Source of the DNA: Chromera velia
Taxonomy: Eukaryota > Sar > Chromeraceae
Reading direction: 5' to 3'
Length of the DNA stretch: 24,285 nucleotides
NCBI GenBank assembly: GCA_018398765.1
Contig: JAHBMJ010001846.1
Span: 1 to 24,285, forward strand
Positions 1 to 9,098 of this stretch are shown in pieces (the stretch's first letter is position 1; each line of letters begins with the position of its first letter). Position numbers and translations under genes: made by a program. A model generated the notes under the pieces. The model saw only the letters and a program-made list of their open reading frames with translations, ran no database searches and had not been told where the DNA came from.

Positions 1-179
1 AAACAATGAGAAAGGTGCAAAGAATAAGGAAGGAAATAGGAGAAGGAGGATGCTGGAGAGTCTGGAGGAGACTAGGAACAGAAGACAAGAAAAGAGAACC
101 GAGGAGGATGAAGGACAGTCTCACGATGGAACAAGTTGCGAAAGGATAGGAAAAACAGACAAAGCTCCCAGACGATGAA

Positions 180-1361
180 GTGGAAACAGAAAAGAAAGAA
201 GAATGCAAAAGATGCACAGCAGTAAGAGAAAAGAACACGAAGATAGCTATCGAAAAAGAAGTGAGGGAGGCAATAAAAAAAGCAAGGAATCCTAAGAAAG
301 CTGCTGGAAAGGATGAAATGCCTCCGGGTCTGCTCAGGTTGCATGAAAAATCTCAAGTGATGGTGAATGTATATGCTGATTTGATTAATGCATCTTTTCA
401 TTATGCGTGGTGGCCAGAGAGATGGAATGATTTACCGGTAACGGCATTGGCGAAGCCTGGCAAGTCACAGGCAGTGATGGGGGGATAGAAAAACATGCAC
501 CTGGCATGTGTAGATGCAAAATGGAGGGATACGATTCTCGGTAATAATGTAGAGAGAGAAGCAAGGCAGAACCCATGGCAGTTTATATATAGAAAGAAAG
601 CAGGAACATGCAATGCCATCTTTCTTCTTTTGTTTGTGATTGCCCACCATCTCTCTGTAATTGTGGCCCTCGTTGATTTTACTCGAGCTTTTGACGAAGT
701 CAGGCATAGTAAGCTTGAGCAGCAACTGAGAGAGGCAGGGGTTTCAGAGGAGCTAATCCGATGGGCCCTGTCATCGCTCGAGAAAGTAAGAGCAAGAGTG
801 AAAGGGACAGAAAAGTGGTATTCAGAACAGATAGGGACGGAAAAAAGGGGATCCAGTGGGCCCACTTTTTTCAAAAGATACGTATACGACCTATCAGAGA
901 GAGTAAGAAAGGAAGGGAGGGCTGGGAGAAGGAGAATAGGAGAACAGGGAGAGAGACCAAAAGTACCGGTCGGAGAGGATGGGGGGTGGATAGATTTTTT
1001 CTCCGACGTATTATTTGCAGACGACACGACTTTGCTCGATGCAACAGACAGAGAATTGAACAAACTGCTGGAAGGATTGAGAAAGTACGCAGAGCCGCTC
1101 CGTCTCCTCTTTTCTGATAAATCGAGAGTACTAAGGTTTGGAAGGCAAAGGCAGACAGAAGAGATCAGAATAGGCAGCATGGTATTGAAAAAAGAGAAAG
1201 TACAGCCATTTTTGGGTCTGGTTCTTCCCTCAAACTGCGACCTCGATGTAATGATGGCAGACAGAGCAGTGAGAGCAGATCGAGAGATGTATGCAAGGAT
1301 TGATAGGAAAGTTAGCCAGAGAGCCAGCTGTGCCACCGGCAGAATGTTTTCATTTGTTTAA
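180..1361 (+). pseudogene. LINE reverse transcriptase palm and fingers (broken)
   Basis: One frame runs through this stretch with a single stop at 486-488. The first part has the finger motif KAAGKDEMPPGLL followed by a P-x-x-W-x-D segment and KPGK, as in LINE reverse transcriptases. The second part has motif A (ALVDFTRAFDEVRHSKL, with the catalytic Asp), motif C (FADDTTLL, the F/YADD box near 1012-1035), motif D (SDKSRVLRF) and motif E (FLGLVL). Motif B, normally G-x-P-Q-G, is degenerate: only a GP-x-F-x-x-Y-V-x-D-L remnant is left in this frame, and an overlapping frame carries a GIQ-like piece, which suggests a local frame disturbance. The enzyme would copy element RNA at the nicked target site; this copy cannot. 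Confidence 0.85.
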
Positions 1362-1635
1362 TCAGACGGTGCGTGCAGTGTGGATGTATGGATACGAGAT
1401 ACACCCATGCACAGATAGGGCCTGTGCAGAATTCGATGAAAAACAAAGACGCTTTATGAGGTGGGTCTTGGGGCTAAGGAAGACAGAAAGCGCAGACACT
1501 ACATTGATGGAGGGGGGGATGTTTCCAATTGACATTGAAGTGGCAGAGAGGACGATCAGATGGGCAAGAAAGGCACTAAAAGAAAAGAGGAAGGAGACAA
1601 TTGGGCAGGCTCACTGTCTGTCATTCATTGCTTGA
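1291..1635 (+). pseudogene. LINE reverse transcriptase thumb/connection fragment
   Basis: This stretch continues the element in another frame after the palm segment. It contains MYGYEIHPCTDRACAEFDEK, followed by a Q-R-R-F-M-R-W-V-L-G-L segment, which is the conserved thumb pattern (LYG-x-E...LE-x-x-Q-x-x-x-x-R-x-I-L-G-L) of LINE polymerases. The frame change relative to the palm falls in the 70-base overlap. It ends at a TGA at 1633-1635. The next 170 bases have no convincing domain. Confidence 0.75.
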
Positions 1636-1805
1636 GAGGAGGAGTAGAGGATAAACTGAAGAGAGGAAGAAAAACAGAGTTGCATCCCTTTCACTTCTTT
1701 CTGCACTTGAAGAAATGCACATAGACACTATTCACAGAGAGAGGCTTTCATCCTTTTTCAAAAGAGAAGCTCGCAGGCTAGCTAGGAGAGATAGGGACAC
1801 ACGCA

Positions 1806-2873
1806 GTGAATGAAAGAGTAGATATAATGGAAAGATGGATTGTAAGCAAGACAGATAAAGAAATAAAAGAGAGGAAGAAAGAAATCTTCAGGTGGAGAAT
1901 TGAGAGGGGAGTGAGAGAGAGAGATAGAAGAGAAAGAGAAAAAGGAAGAAAAGTCCATATGGCACACATACATCGAACAAAAGCAAACGGAAACAGATTG
2001 CAGCTCATTTTATTTGAAAAGGCGTCAGAAGAAAGACCAAGAGAGGGAATGAAAATAGAGAAAGAAAAACTGGGACGGGTGCCCTTTTCTTATAGAAGGG
2101 TAGCACCAAGAGGAGAACATAGAAGGAGAGCAGCCTGCAGAGCAGGAGACAGGACGTTAGCGGGAACAAAGGGAAAAGTGCCAGAAAGAGGGGGGCAGAG
2201 AGTGCCGTTGGAGGAGAGACTCTGCCCTTATTGCAAAGGATGGATGGAAACAGAGGTGTTGGAGGATGAGATCCATATGCTGACTGAGTGTCCGATTTAT
2301 GATAGAGAAAGAGCGCACATGTATAGAACATTAGGAGCAGACTGGAACAAGGGAAGAGAAAAGAGAGCAAGAGAAGTTTGCAGAGAGAAAAGAGAAGGAC
2401 AAAGAGGAAGACTGCACACTGAGGCTCTGTTCAAATTTTTGATGAACGAAGGGCATAGTGCGGTAGATGAGTTTCTGGGGAGGGCGGCGTTTAGAAGAAG
2501 AGTGTTCAAGAAAAGCCCAGGAAGGTACGCACCTGGAAGCTCGTTAGATAAAACAGTGCTGGCACAGAGACACGGAGTGATCACAAAAAGAAAGGGAGGA
2601 ACGGAAAGAAGAAAAGAAGAATACAAGACCATCCTAGAAGCAATGGAAGCAGGAAGACAGCTGAGGGAGGGAGAAGGAGAAATCGCTGAGAGAAGAATGG
2701 AGAGAGGGCGTACACAAAGCCAAAGTGTCCTTTTGTCCTGTGTCATTGGATCGATTTTTGGAGCAGTCCCTTCTGAGCAGCCCATAGACCAAAGCATGCA
2801 AAGCGCAGATAGATTGTTGGTTGTTAGTGGCCTGGGAAACCAGGCGGGCCACGGGGTGTGGTCTGAGCCTTAG
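1806..2873 (+). pseudogene. LINE C-terminal region with CCHC knuckle
   Basis: An open stretch of 355 codons, very rich in Arg, Lys and Glu. At about 2222-2320 it encodes CPYC, then EDEIHMLTECPIYDRER: the C-x2-C...H-x4-C knuckle seen at the C-terminus of many LINE reverse transcriptase proteins, thought to bind nucleic acid. The same purine-rich codon use as the rest of the element supports one origin. The last 40 codons overlap GC-rich, structured DNA and may be untranslated sequence that happens to be open. The shown start is simply the first Met; the natural protein would continue from the reverse transcriptase. Confidence 0.7.
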
Positions 2874-2929
2874 CGATGAGGTACACCCCCCTGCCGTTTG
2901 CGGGGGCGACCTCTATAAGACAAAACGGC
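2827..2929 (+). other. Predicted RNA structure at LINE 3' end (hairpin plus H-type pseudoknot)
   Basis: Bases 2827-2852 can fold as a hairpin closed by a GAAA tetraloop (CCTGG-GAAA-CCAGG, with outer GTGG/CCAC pairs). Downstream, GAGGT (2878-2882) can pair with ACCTC (2909-2913), and the CCCCC run with GGGGG inside it. The enclosed loop carries GCCGTTT (2893-2899), which is perfectly complementary to AAACGGC (2923-2929) outside the stem: the topology of an H-type pseudoknot. LINE 3' ends often carry structures that their own reverse transcriptase recognises. Only pairing was seen by eye; no energy calculation or covariation was possible. Confidence 0.4.
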
Positions 2930-2950
2930 GACAGTGCTCTAGGGCACCAC

Positions 2951-3762
2951 TAATCACTATCTATTACATTTGATTGTGTTAGTGAACTTACTGGTGGTTG
3001 TTGCGCGGGTAGCGCGGATGGAGTGGATGGCGGTGTATTTAGGCCTTAAAATATTAAAATTACGTTTTTAACGTAAGATATAGACCCATTTCAAAAAAAT
3101 GTGAAGTTACTTTTTTTTTGTAACTAATTTTACCGTAACTATTCATATCGTTCCTCTACTCCTACATTACAGCTAACGCCACTATGTAGGTTATACTGGC
3201 AGACTGGCACTTAGATCGAGTAACACACTAACACTGATTCTCATTATTAGCGTATTGTGACGCGGCGTATACTATAAAACTGGATTAAATTCCTCCAGAA
3301 ATTCAATGGGATTTACTGGATTTTAACCTAAGCCAAACAATGTGGTCAAGTGACGGTAATTTGACATTGAAAGGAGTAAGATTTACAGCTTTTGCGATCA
3401 CAACTAACTTTGAAGGAAAAAATGTCCTCCGAATCCTCCGAAGCCTCTGTAAACGTCACACAAGGTCCAACATTGCGTCCTACGCATGGTTATCAAACCA
3501 ACAGTAACACTTCGGTACCCTTCCCTCCACCCCAAGCACCCAAAACCCACTTCTGTCGCCCTGTCTGCTTACAATTAATTGAACCCTCCACCTACCTCTA
3601 GCAAAAGCATGCAGCCGGACTCTTTTCGTCGATGGGCGCAACGAGTCATCGTTCAAAGTTTCCGAAGAGAACGAAATACGCGTAAACAAGGGATTCATGT
3701 GAGGCACAGGCAGTAGAAAAGCCTAGCCTTCCCTGCCTAGCTGTCAGAAAGGCCTTTCTTCA
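2951..3762. other. AT-rich intergenic spacer
   Basis: No gene is supported here. The composition drops from the GC-rich LINE end to AT-rich DNA at about 3040-3400. Two perfect short hairpins occur: TTACGTT/AACGTAA with a 3-base loop (3060-3076) and AGTTAC/GTAACT around nine T's (3105-3125). From 3400 to 3762 the sequence becomes mixed again and probably includes the 3' untranslated region of the minus-strand gene ending at 3763. A 69-codon open frame on + at 3392-3601 has no recognisable domain. Confidence 0.5.
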
Positions 3763-6636
3763 TCAAGGACCCCGGAAGGACCCGGGAAGCTGCGCCTCCT
3801 GGGGCGGACTCTCACTCTCGTCCTGCCCCCCCCCTTCCCTTCCCTTTCTGCTCTGCGCCTCACTTGTGGGAGTTCCATTGCTTGCAGTAGAGTCATCTGA
3901 AGAGCCGGACACCGCGGCTGCCGGACAAGAAGAGGCGCGTGAAGAGGCTGCTGCGGCCTGTGGAAGGGGATGACTGGAGGCAGTGGGAGTCTGGATTTGC
4001 CTCCGACTGCTGTGAAGATCGGAATGTCCCTCCACCGACTGGGTGGCAGAGGAGACTGCAGAGCTGCAGGGGGGTCCGCTCTCCTGTGTGCTCTCAGTTT
4101 GAGCGGTCGTCGGTCGCTTTCCCATCTCACTTCCGTCTCCCTCAAATCCCCTCAACCTGCCAATACTACTGCTACTGCTGCTCCCTCTGTCACCGCTCAT
4201 TGCTATTCGCACCATCGGAGGATCACTTACTGAGGCTGGGGGTCGCCATAAAGAAGGATTGAAAAGTCTCGGTCTTGCCATCAGGCCACTGACAATGCCT
4301 GGCATTGCACTGCTTCTGTGTGTGTGCATCTGTGAGAGGTTATTTGGCATAGATTGCTGCTGATGCACTGCCTGGAAGTATGCGTGAGGGACGGAAAGCT
4401 GTCCGTGTCTGTGGGTGTATGCAGCAGGGAGGTAGCTAACAGACGTGGCAGACAGGGAGGCAGGGTCGGAAGGGGCTGAAGGGCGTTGGGGCGGCAAACG
4501 AAAGGAGACACCGGCCCTCTCACTTGTGGAAAGAGGAGGCCATGCGTTTGGATGAGTCTGTGCAAGTCCCCTTTCCCACTGCAAACTCGGACCTGGGTTT
4601 CCAGTCAGCGCCCCTGTTGCAGTCCCATCGACGCCTCTGAAAGCGCTGTCCGTAGAAACCCCCCCATCTCCTTCTGCTTCAGGTTTGAGGCCAAGAGGCC
4701 TGGAATGGGCCTCTCTGCCACCCCCCGGCTGCGTCTGGGAAAGGGAAACAGAGGTCGAGGAAGCGATTTGAGCAGCGAGGGTTGCGACCGAGACTTCATG
4801 TTGCTGCTGCTGTTGCAGAAGAACAGCTGCTTCGGCAGGGCGGACTGGTGTGGGGTTGGGAGGGGCACTTCCTTGAAGAGGATGCGTGGCTTGCGATAGT
4901 GAAGGGTGAACATGTTCACCCGGCTTCTGACTGAACGGGATGGTGAAAGGCGGCGCGACGGTGCGGCCAAGGACCTCCCGAGGGTCGGGTGCAGAAGGAC
5001 CTGGTTGGGTTGTCTCACGCCCCCACTCCGTTCTCTGCCCGCCACTCTGAAGCCGAAACATCATCTCTTGTGGCAGTGGGGGCGGGACGGGTCGCCCCTG
5101 ACCTCCCGAGTTCCCTTCACGCTCCTTTAAACCCCCTCCGCCACCACGCAGTCCGGCTGCCGCATTCTGCCCTCCTGTCCTGGAGGGGACGTGTTGTGTA
5201 GTGTGCTGCTGCGCTGTTTGATCTGATGGTGGCGTTGCGGCGGGTGCTCTTGAAGAGGGTAACTGAGCCTGGGTCTCAGAGGCGGGATGTCTGGCTACGG
5301 GTCCAGTGCCGGGCTGAGGCTGAGCGGAAGTGTCGGCGGTGCTAGAGGTAGCTGAAGGATCGGCAGAAGCTAGAGAGAGGAGCAGCGCCTCTTGAAGGGC
5401 ACTATCATCGTCCATCAGCAAGTAGGCGTCTTTGGGATCGATTTCGATCGCATCCTCATCGTCATCCATGCCATCTGCTTCGTCGTACGGCATCGTGACT
5501 GTTGCTTCCGAATCGGGCGAGTTATTGAAGGGGGACGCGGGCGGGGCGGGGGGTTGAGACTGAGGCTGGTCTGTGTTTGGAGGGGCGGGGATGGACTCGG
5601 AGGTGGCTTTTAAGCGAAGGGGGCGAGCAGCAGCGGGTGTGTGGGGTTGGGGTTTCGTTTCGGTGAGTGCTGTCTGTGTATGGTGAAATGAGGACATGGT
5701 GGATTGTTGGGGTGGGATCGGATTTGTCGGAGGGGGTGGGGGGGGTGCTGGTTGCCGAGGCAGTGCTTTATTGTTCTCTACCTCGGCGGCCATGGTCCGG
5801 CCTCGCTTACTTGTGTGTGTTTCGCTAGTTTGCTGCGGTGCTGATGATACCTTCTCTCTTCCCGCCTCCGACCTGACTTGTGTCTGGAGCTGTTTGGGCT
5901 GCTTCCCGTTCTCCGCTGAATTTCGCTCTCTAGATGTACCTCTTTCATCCTTCTTGTCCTCTTCCTCTTCTTTGCCCCCATGCTCCCCCTTCCCCTCTCG
6001 CTTCCGTTTAATCCCGTGCCGACGCACGCCAAACGGAGGAAACAGACGAAAGATTTTGGGCTGCATTGGCAGACCCCCATTCTCCCCCTCTTCTTCTTCC
6101 TCCTCCTCTTCAAAAGCATATGCACATGCCGCCATTCTCCTTTTCTGTATCATCTCTGCCCTCCACAACACGGTGTCCCACCCCCATAGTCTTCGAAGCC
6201 TCGAATTGATAGGGATCCCTTGAATTTCTCGAGACTGAGGGAGAAAGACATTACGCGTAAAACGCTGCAGGTCTTTGAGGGAAAGACAGGGAAACTCACA
6301 GGCACTACCGGCAAAATTCCAGTCAGGTACACGGGCTGTGGGTCGGCCTGCAGCGGCACTCACTGCACTGCGTGCTGCCAGAGAGATGTGCCTGGGGGGC
6401 GGCGAAGCGTTCAGATTTGGAAGGGCACTCTGGTTGTGCTGCCTACTTGTGCTACTGCTGGCGCAGCTACTTGACAAGGAGGAGGAGGAGGACGCACTCT
6501 GCTGCTGAGCTGAAGGCAGAGCACGGGTCCTCGAGGCATTCCAGCCATAGGCATCAGCAGCGGCAACGGCGACTGCTCTCTCTGTCCCGTTTTCCTCCTC
6601 CGTCAGCGTTCCCAGGGCCCTTTCGGTGTCCAGGAG
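3763..6636 (-). CDS. Large disordered protein with one ubiquitin-interacting motif (5' partial)
   Basis: An uninterrupted 957-codon frame, far longer than chance, ends with TGA at 3763-3765. The protein is mostly low complexity: Ser, Pro, Gln and Ala stretches, a Glu run (6088-6111), basic patches (for example GIKRKREGKG, 5986-6015) and an acidic segment (5422-5484). Directly after this, at 5362-5415, MDDDSALQEALLLSLASA fits the ubiquitin-interacting motif consensus: acidic residues, then a hydrophobic residue, x-x-Ala, and Ser four residues later. A role in binding ubiquitin or ubiquitylated proteins is therefore inferred. No catalytic domain is recognised. The coding part is taken to begin at 6636, because a good acceptor (CTGTGCACAG) precedes it and the frame upstream reads through a (GT)n microsatellite that is unlikely to be coding. 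The first exon and start codon were not found. Further introns inside the frame cannot be excluded. Confidence 0.6.
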   Translation of the reverse strand, partial: LLDTERALGTLTEEENGTERAVAVAAADAYGWNASRTRALPSAQQQSASSSSSLSSSCASSSTSRQHNQSALPNLNASPPPRHISLAARSAVSAAAGRPTARVPDWNFAGSACEFPCLSLKDLQRFTRNVFLPQSREIQGIPINSRLRRLWGWDTVLWRAEMIQKRRMAACAYAFEEEEEEEEGENGGLPMQPKIFRLFPPFGVRRHGIKRKREGKGEHGGKEEEEDKKDERGTSRERNSAENGKQPKQLQTQVRSEAGREKVSSAPQQTSETHTSKRGRTMAAEVENNKALPRQPAPPPPPPTNPIPPQQSTMSSFHHTQTALTETKPQPHTPAAARPLRLKATSESIPAPPNTDQPQSQPPAPPASPFNNSPDSEATVTMPYDEADGMDDDEDAIEIDPKDAYLLMDDDSALQEALLLSLASADPSATSSTADTSAQPQPGTGPVARHPASETQAQLPSSRAPAATPPSDQTAQQHTTQHVPSRTGGQNAAAGLRGGGGGLKEREGNSGGQGRPVPPPLPQEMMFRLQSGGQRTEWGRETTQPGPSAPDPREVLGRTVAPPFTIPFSQKPGEHVHPSLSQATHPLQGSAPPNPTPVRPAEAAVLLQQQQQHEVSVATLAAQIASSTSVSLSQTQPGGGREAHSRPLGLKPEAEGDGGVSTDSAFRGVDGTATGALTGNPGPSLQWERGLAQTHPNAWPPLSTSERAGVSFRLPPQRPSAPSDPASLSATSVSYLPAAYTHRHGQLSVPHAYFQAVHQQQSMPNNLSQMHTHRSSAMPGIVSGLMARPRLFNPSLWRPPASVSDPPMVRIAMSGDRGSSSSSSIGRLRGFEGDGSEMGKRPTTAQTESTQESGPPCSSAVSSATQSVEGHSDLHSSRRQIQTPTASSHPLPQAAAASSRASSCPAAAVSGSSDDSTASNGTPTSEAQSRKGREGGGQDESESPPQEAQLPGSFRGP

Positions 6637-6652
6637 CTGTGCACAGAGACAA

Positions 6653-6706
6653 CATACACAAACACACACACACACGCACACACACGCACAGACACACACA
6701 CACATA

Positions 6707-6762
<56 letters not shown>
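6653..6762. repeat. (CA)n/(GA)n microsatellite, probably intronic
   Basis: About 85 bases of CA repeats with a few interruptions pass directly into GA repeats. On the minus strand this is a (CT)n(GT)n tract just upstream of the proposed acceptor at 6637-6639, where it would act as part of the pyrimidine-rich tract of an intron. Confidence 0.9.
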
Positions 6763-6986
6763 AGCTTGAATCAATCGAGGTGTGTCATGGTCTCCACTTT
6801 GGGTGGGTCGCCTCAATCCTCTCTGAGAGGGGATAGAGGCAGGCAACCGCGGAGTGTGTGCTGGTGCAGTTGGAGGGAAAATTAAGTGATGAGGCTGGGG
6901 GACCAGAAACCGTGTGTCCGAATTTGTGGAAGAGAAGAAGAAGAGGGATATCGTCCAGCATAAAGAAAGTCCTTGGTGTGGCAAGC

Positions 6987-7021
<35 letters not shown>

Positions 7022-7732
7022 TATCTGAAACATGAGAGAATCCAGTCAAAGGACAAGAAGGCAAAATCAATCTTCAAGTGCAGCTTCAACCTTTAACTCC
7101 AAAAGCAACCAAAGAAACGAACGAATTCTCTGTATGGACCATCACATGGAGGCACAGACGGATTACAAATTCGAAGCTTGGTTTGAAAGGTCTTGAGTTG
7201 GAGTTGAGTTATTGAACAGGACCAGACAAAGAAAGAAAGAAAACAGAGCGGGAGGAAAACAGCAGAGAGAGAGAGCCCATGGACTGACCAGATACCCCAA
7301 CCATCTGGCAACTTTACCAGTCTCCATGTACATCCAGCTCAGATTTTCGGGTCTGCTTGCAACATCAGAAACACAAAGAGATCCCAACACCAGCAGGATC
7401 AACAAAGCTATGCATAGAGCAGGACTGGGAGAGACTCCACGAACAGGGGAAAGGATGCATTCATTGATCCAGATAACATCCCTGGCTGCAATCGGATGTT
7501 CACACCTGATCATATGTTACACACACACACACACACACACAGACACACACATACAGACACGCAAATAGCCGATCCGCCTTACATGGGGGCATTCTAAGTG
7601 CTGCCCTCCGGTGAGTCAAAGAAAGCAAAGCGGGATAACCAGCACAAGAACCGGAACGCGACAAAAGAAACAGGAAAGGAAGGGCAGACATTCGTGAGGA
7701 CGCAGAATAGTCAGTCTCCTGAAGAGGGCAAG
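6763..7732. other. Spacer upstream of the UIM gene, with small repeats
   Basis: No supported gene. It includes an (AATC)n tract at about 6988-7025 and a (CA)n tract at about 7519-7562. A 116-codon minus-strand frame at 7163-7513 has a hydrophobic stretch (CIALLILLVLGSLC) that resembles a signal peptide or membrane anchor, and an internal GTAAAG donor-like site. It could be an upstream exon of the minus-strand gene ending at 3763, but the phase does not match the acceptor at 6636, and no homology is recognised. Confidence 0.4.
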
Positions 7733-7918
7733 AAAAGAAAGAACGAAAGAAAGAAAGAAAGAAAGAAAGAAAGAAAAGAAAGAAAGAAAGAAAGAAAGAA
7801 AGAAAAGGGGGAATCAGCACCTTCAGGAAGACAGAAAGAAAGAAAGAAAGAAAGAAAGAAAGGAAGGAAGGAAGGGAGGGAGGGAGGAAGGAAGGCAGGA
7901 AGGAAGGAAGGAAGGAAG

Positions 7919-8008
<90 letters not shown>

Positions 8009-8088
8009 AAGAAAGGAAGGAAGGAAGGAAGGAAGGGAGGGAGGGAGGGAGGAAGGAAGGCAGGAAGGAAGGAAGGAAGGAAGGAAAG

Positions 8089-8185
<97 letters not shown>

Positions 8186-8210
8186 AAGAAAAAGAAAGAA
8201 AGGAAGAAAA

Positions 8211-8250
<40 letters not shown>

Positions 8251-8275
8251 CAAAGAAAGAAAGAAAGAAAGAAGA
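7733..8275. repeat. Long homopurine tract of GAAA, GGAA, GGGA and GA repeats
   Basis: About 540 bases are almost pure purine on the + strand, with alternating blocks of (GAAA)n, (GGAA)n, (GGGA)n and (GA)n. A block marked by a rare cytosine in GGCAGG occurs twice (C at 7896 and 8061), so the tract contains a duplication with an offset of 165 bases. Long open frames on both strands here are caused by the repeats. The tract lies between the 5' side of the UIM gene and the 3' end of the nucleotidyltransferase gene. Confidence 0.95.
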
Positions 8276-8550
8276 GAAGAAGGTCCAAAAACAAGGAATA
8301 AAGGAAGGAGGCAAAGGGAACGAAGGCATCAAATAACGACACCTCATCCACTCTGTTTCCTGGCGTTGCTTCCTGTCTTGATCATTCTAGCTATCTATTT
8401 ATTCGGCCATCCTTGAAACATACCCAAGCGACTCTTGCAAGGAGGGTGACGGACTCCCACAACAACTAACCGACTTAGCGACTTAGAACGCAAACGTTCT
8501 CTGACACACCAACCCAACAGACGAACAAACAAACAAACACACTCCCGAGC

Positions 8551-8757
8551 TCACATTGTAGTGTCGACTGTCACGAATCTGGCAATATTCGAACTTCCGA
8601 ATTCATCCCCAGGCTCATCAATCCAAAAAGGATTTCGCGCGCTGCTCCTCTGACTCCCATTCGCCCCTTCTGCCGCAACTCTCTCTGGTTCGTCGTCCAG
8701 AGGCACCCAGTCTCCCTCCTCGACGCTGATCCTCCAGTCCTTCAACACCTCTGCAAA

Positions 8758-8804
<47 letters not shown>

Positions 8805-9066
8805 AGAAGGAAGAAGAAGAAGAAGAAGAAGAAGGAAGAAGAAGAAGAAGAAGAAGAAGATCAAGAGACCCGTTTTTGGCGAAACTTAAAAAAAGATATC
8901 CTTCTCTCATCAGGTCGACATCGACATTCACCATGCTGACTGTCTGTGAAAGAAAAACAGGCGCATCCATGCATGTCGTTTTCCTTAAAACAGAGGGCCA
9001 GGCGTAAAAAAGATACGCATACACATGTCGAGATAAATGCGCAGATAAATGACAGAGACAAGTGGG

Positions 9067-9098
<32 letters not shown>

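Larger units (their letters stand above)
1..2950 (+). mobile_element. Decayed non-LTR retrotransposon (LINE), 3' part
   Basis: Three open segments in order (180-1361, 1291-1635, 1806-2873) match the typical downstream half of a LINE ORF2: reverse transcriptase, thumb/connection, and a C-terminal cysteine-histidine knuckle. The endonuclease that should lie upstream is outside the window or lost; bases 1-180 have the same purine-rich composition but no recognisable domain. The coding frame is broken by an in-frame stop at 486-488, a frame change near 1291-1361 and a stop at 1633-1635, so this copy is dead. No RNase H domain, capsid-type gene or LTR is seen. The 3' boundary is uncertain: structured GC-rich sequence ends near 2930, and AT-rich DNA without a clear poly-A tail follows. 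Target-site duplications cannot be judged because the 5' end is not in view. The clade (I, Jockey, CR1 or other) is not resolved. Confidence 0.85.

Noticed and set aside
401-1336. 311-codon minus-strand frame over the LINE
   Set aside because: Antisense shadow of the purine-rich reverse transcriptase region; no domain recognised.
2827-2929. HDV-like ribozyme at the LINE 3' end
   Set aside because: The nested order of two stems is suggestive, but a proper P3, short joining segments and a catalytic-C context are not seen; kept only as a pseudoknot candidate.
3392-3601. 69-codon + frame with a fair start context
   Set aside because: No domain, no neighbouring exon, and it overlaps the probable 3' untranslated region of the opposite gene.
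5696-6223. 175-codon + frame opposite the UIM gene
   Set aside because: Antisense shadow of the 957-codon minus frame; composition is only the complement of the Glu/Lys/Ser-rich gene.
7500-8416. Open frames in both strands of the purine tract
   Set aside because: They are translations of microsatellites (KKERKKE or FLSFFLSL) without domains.
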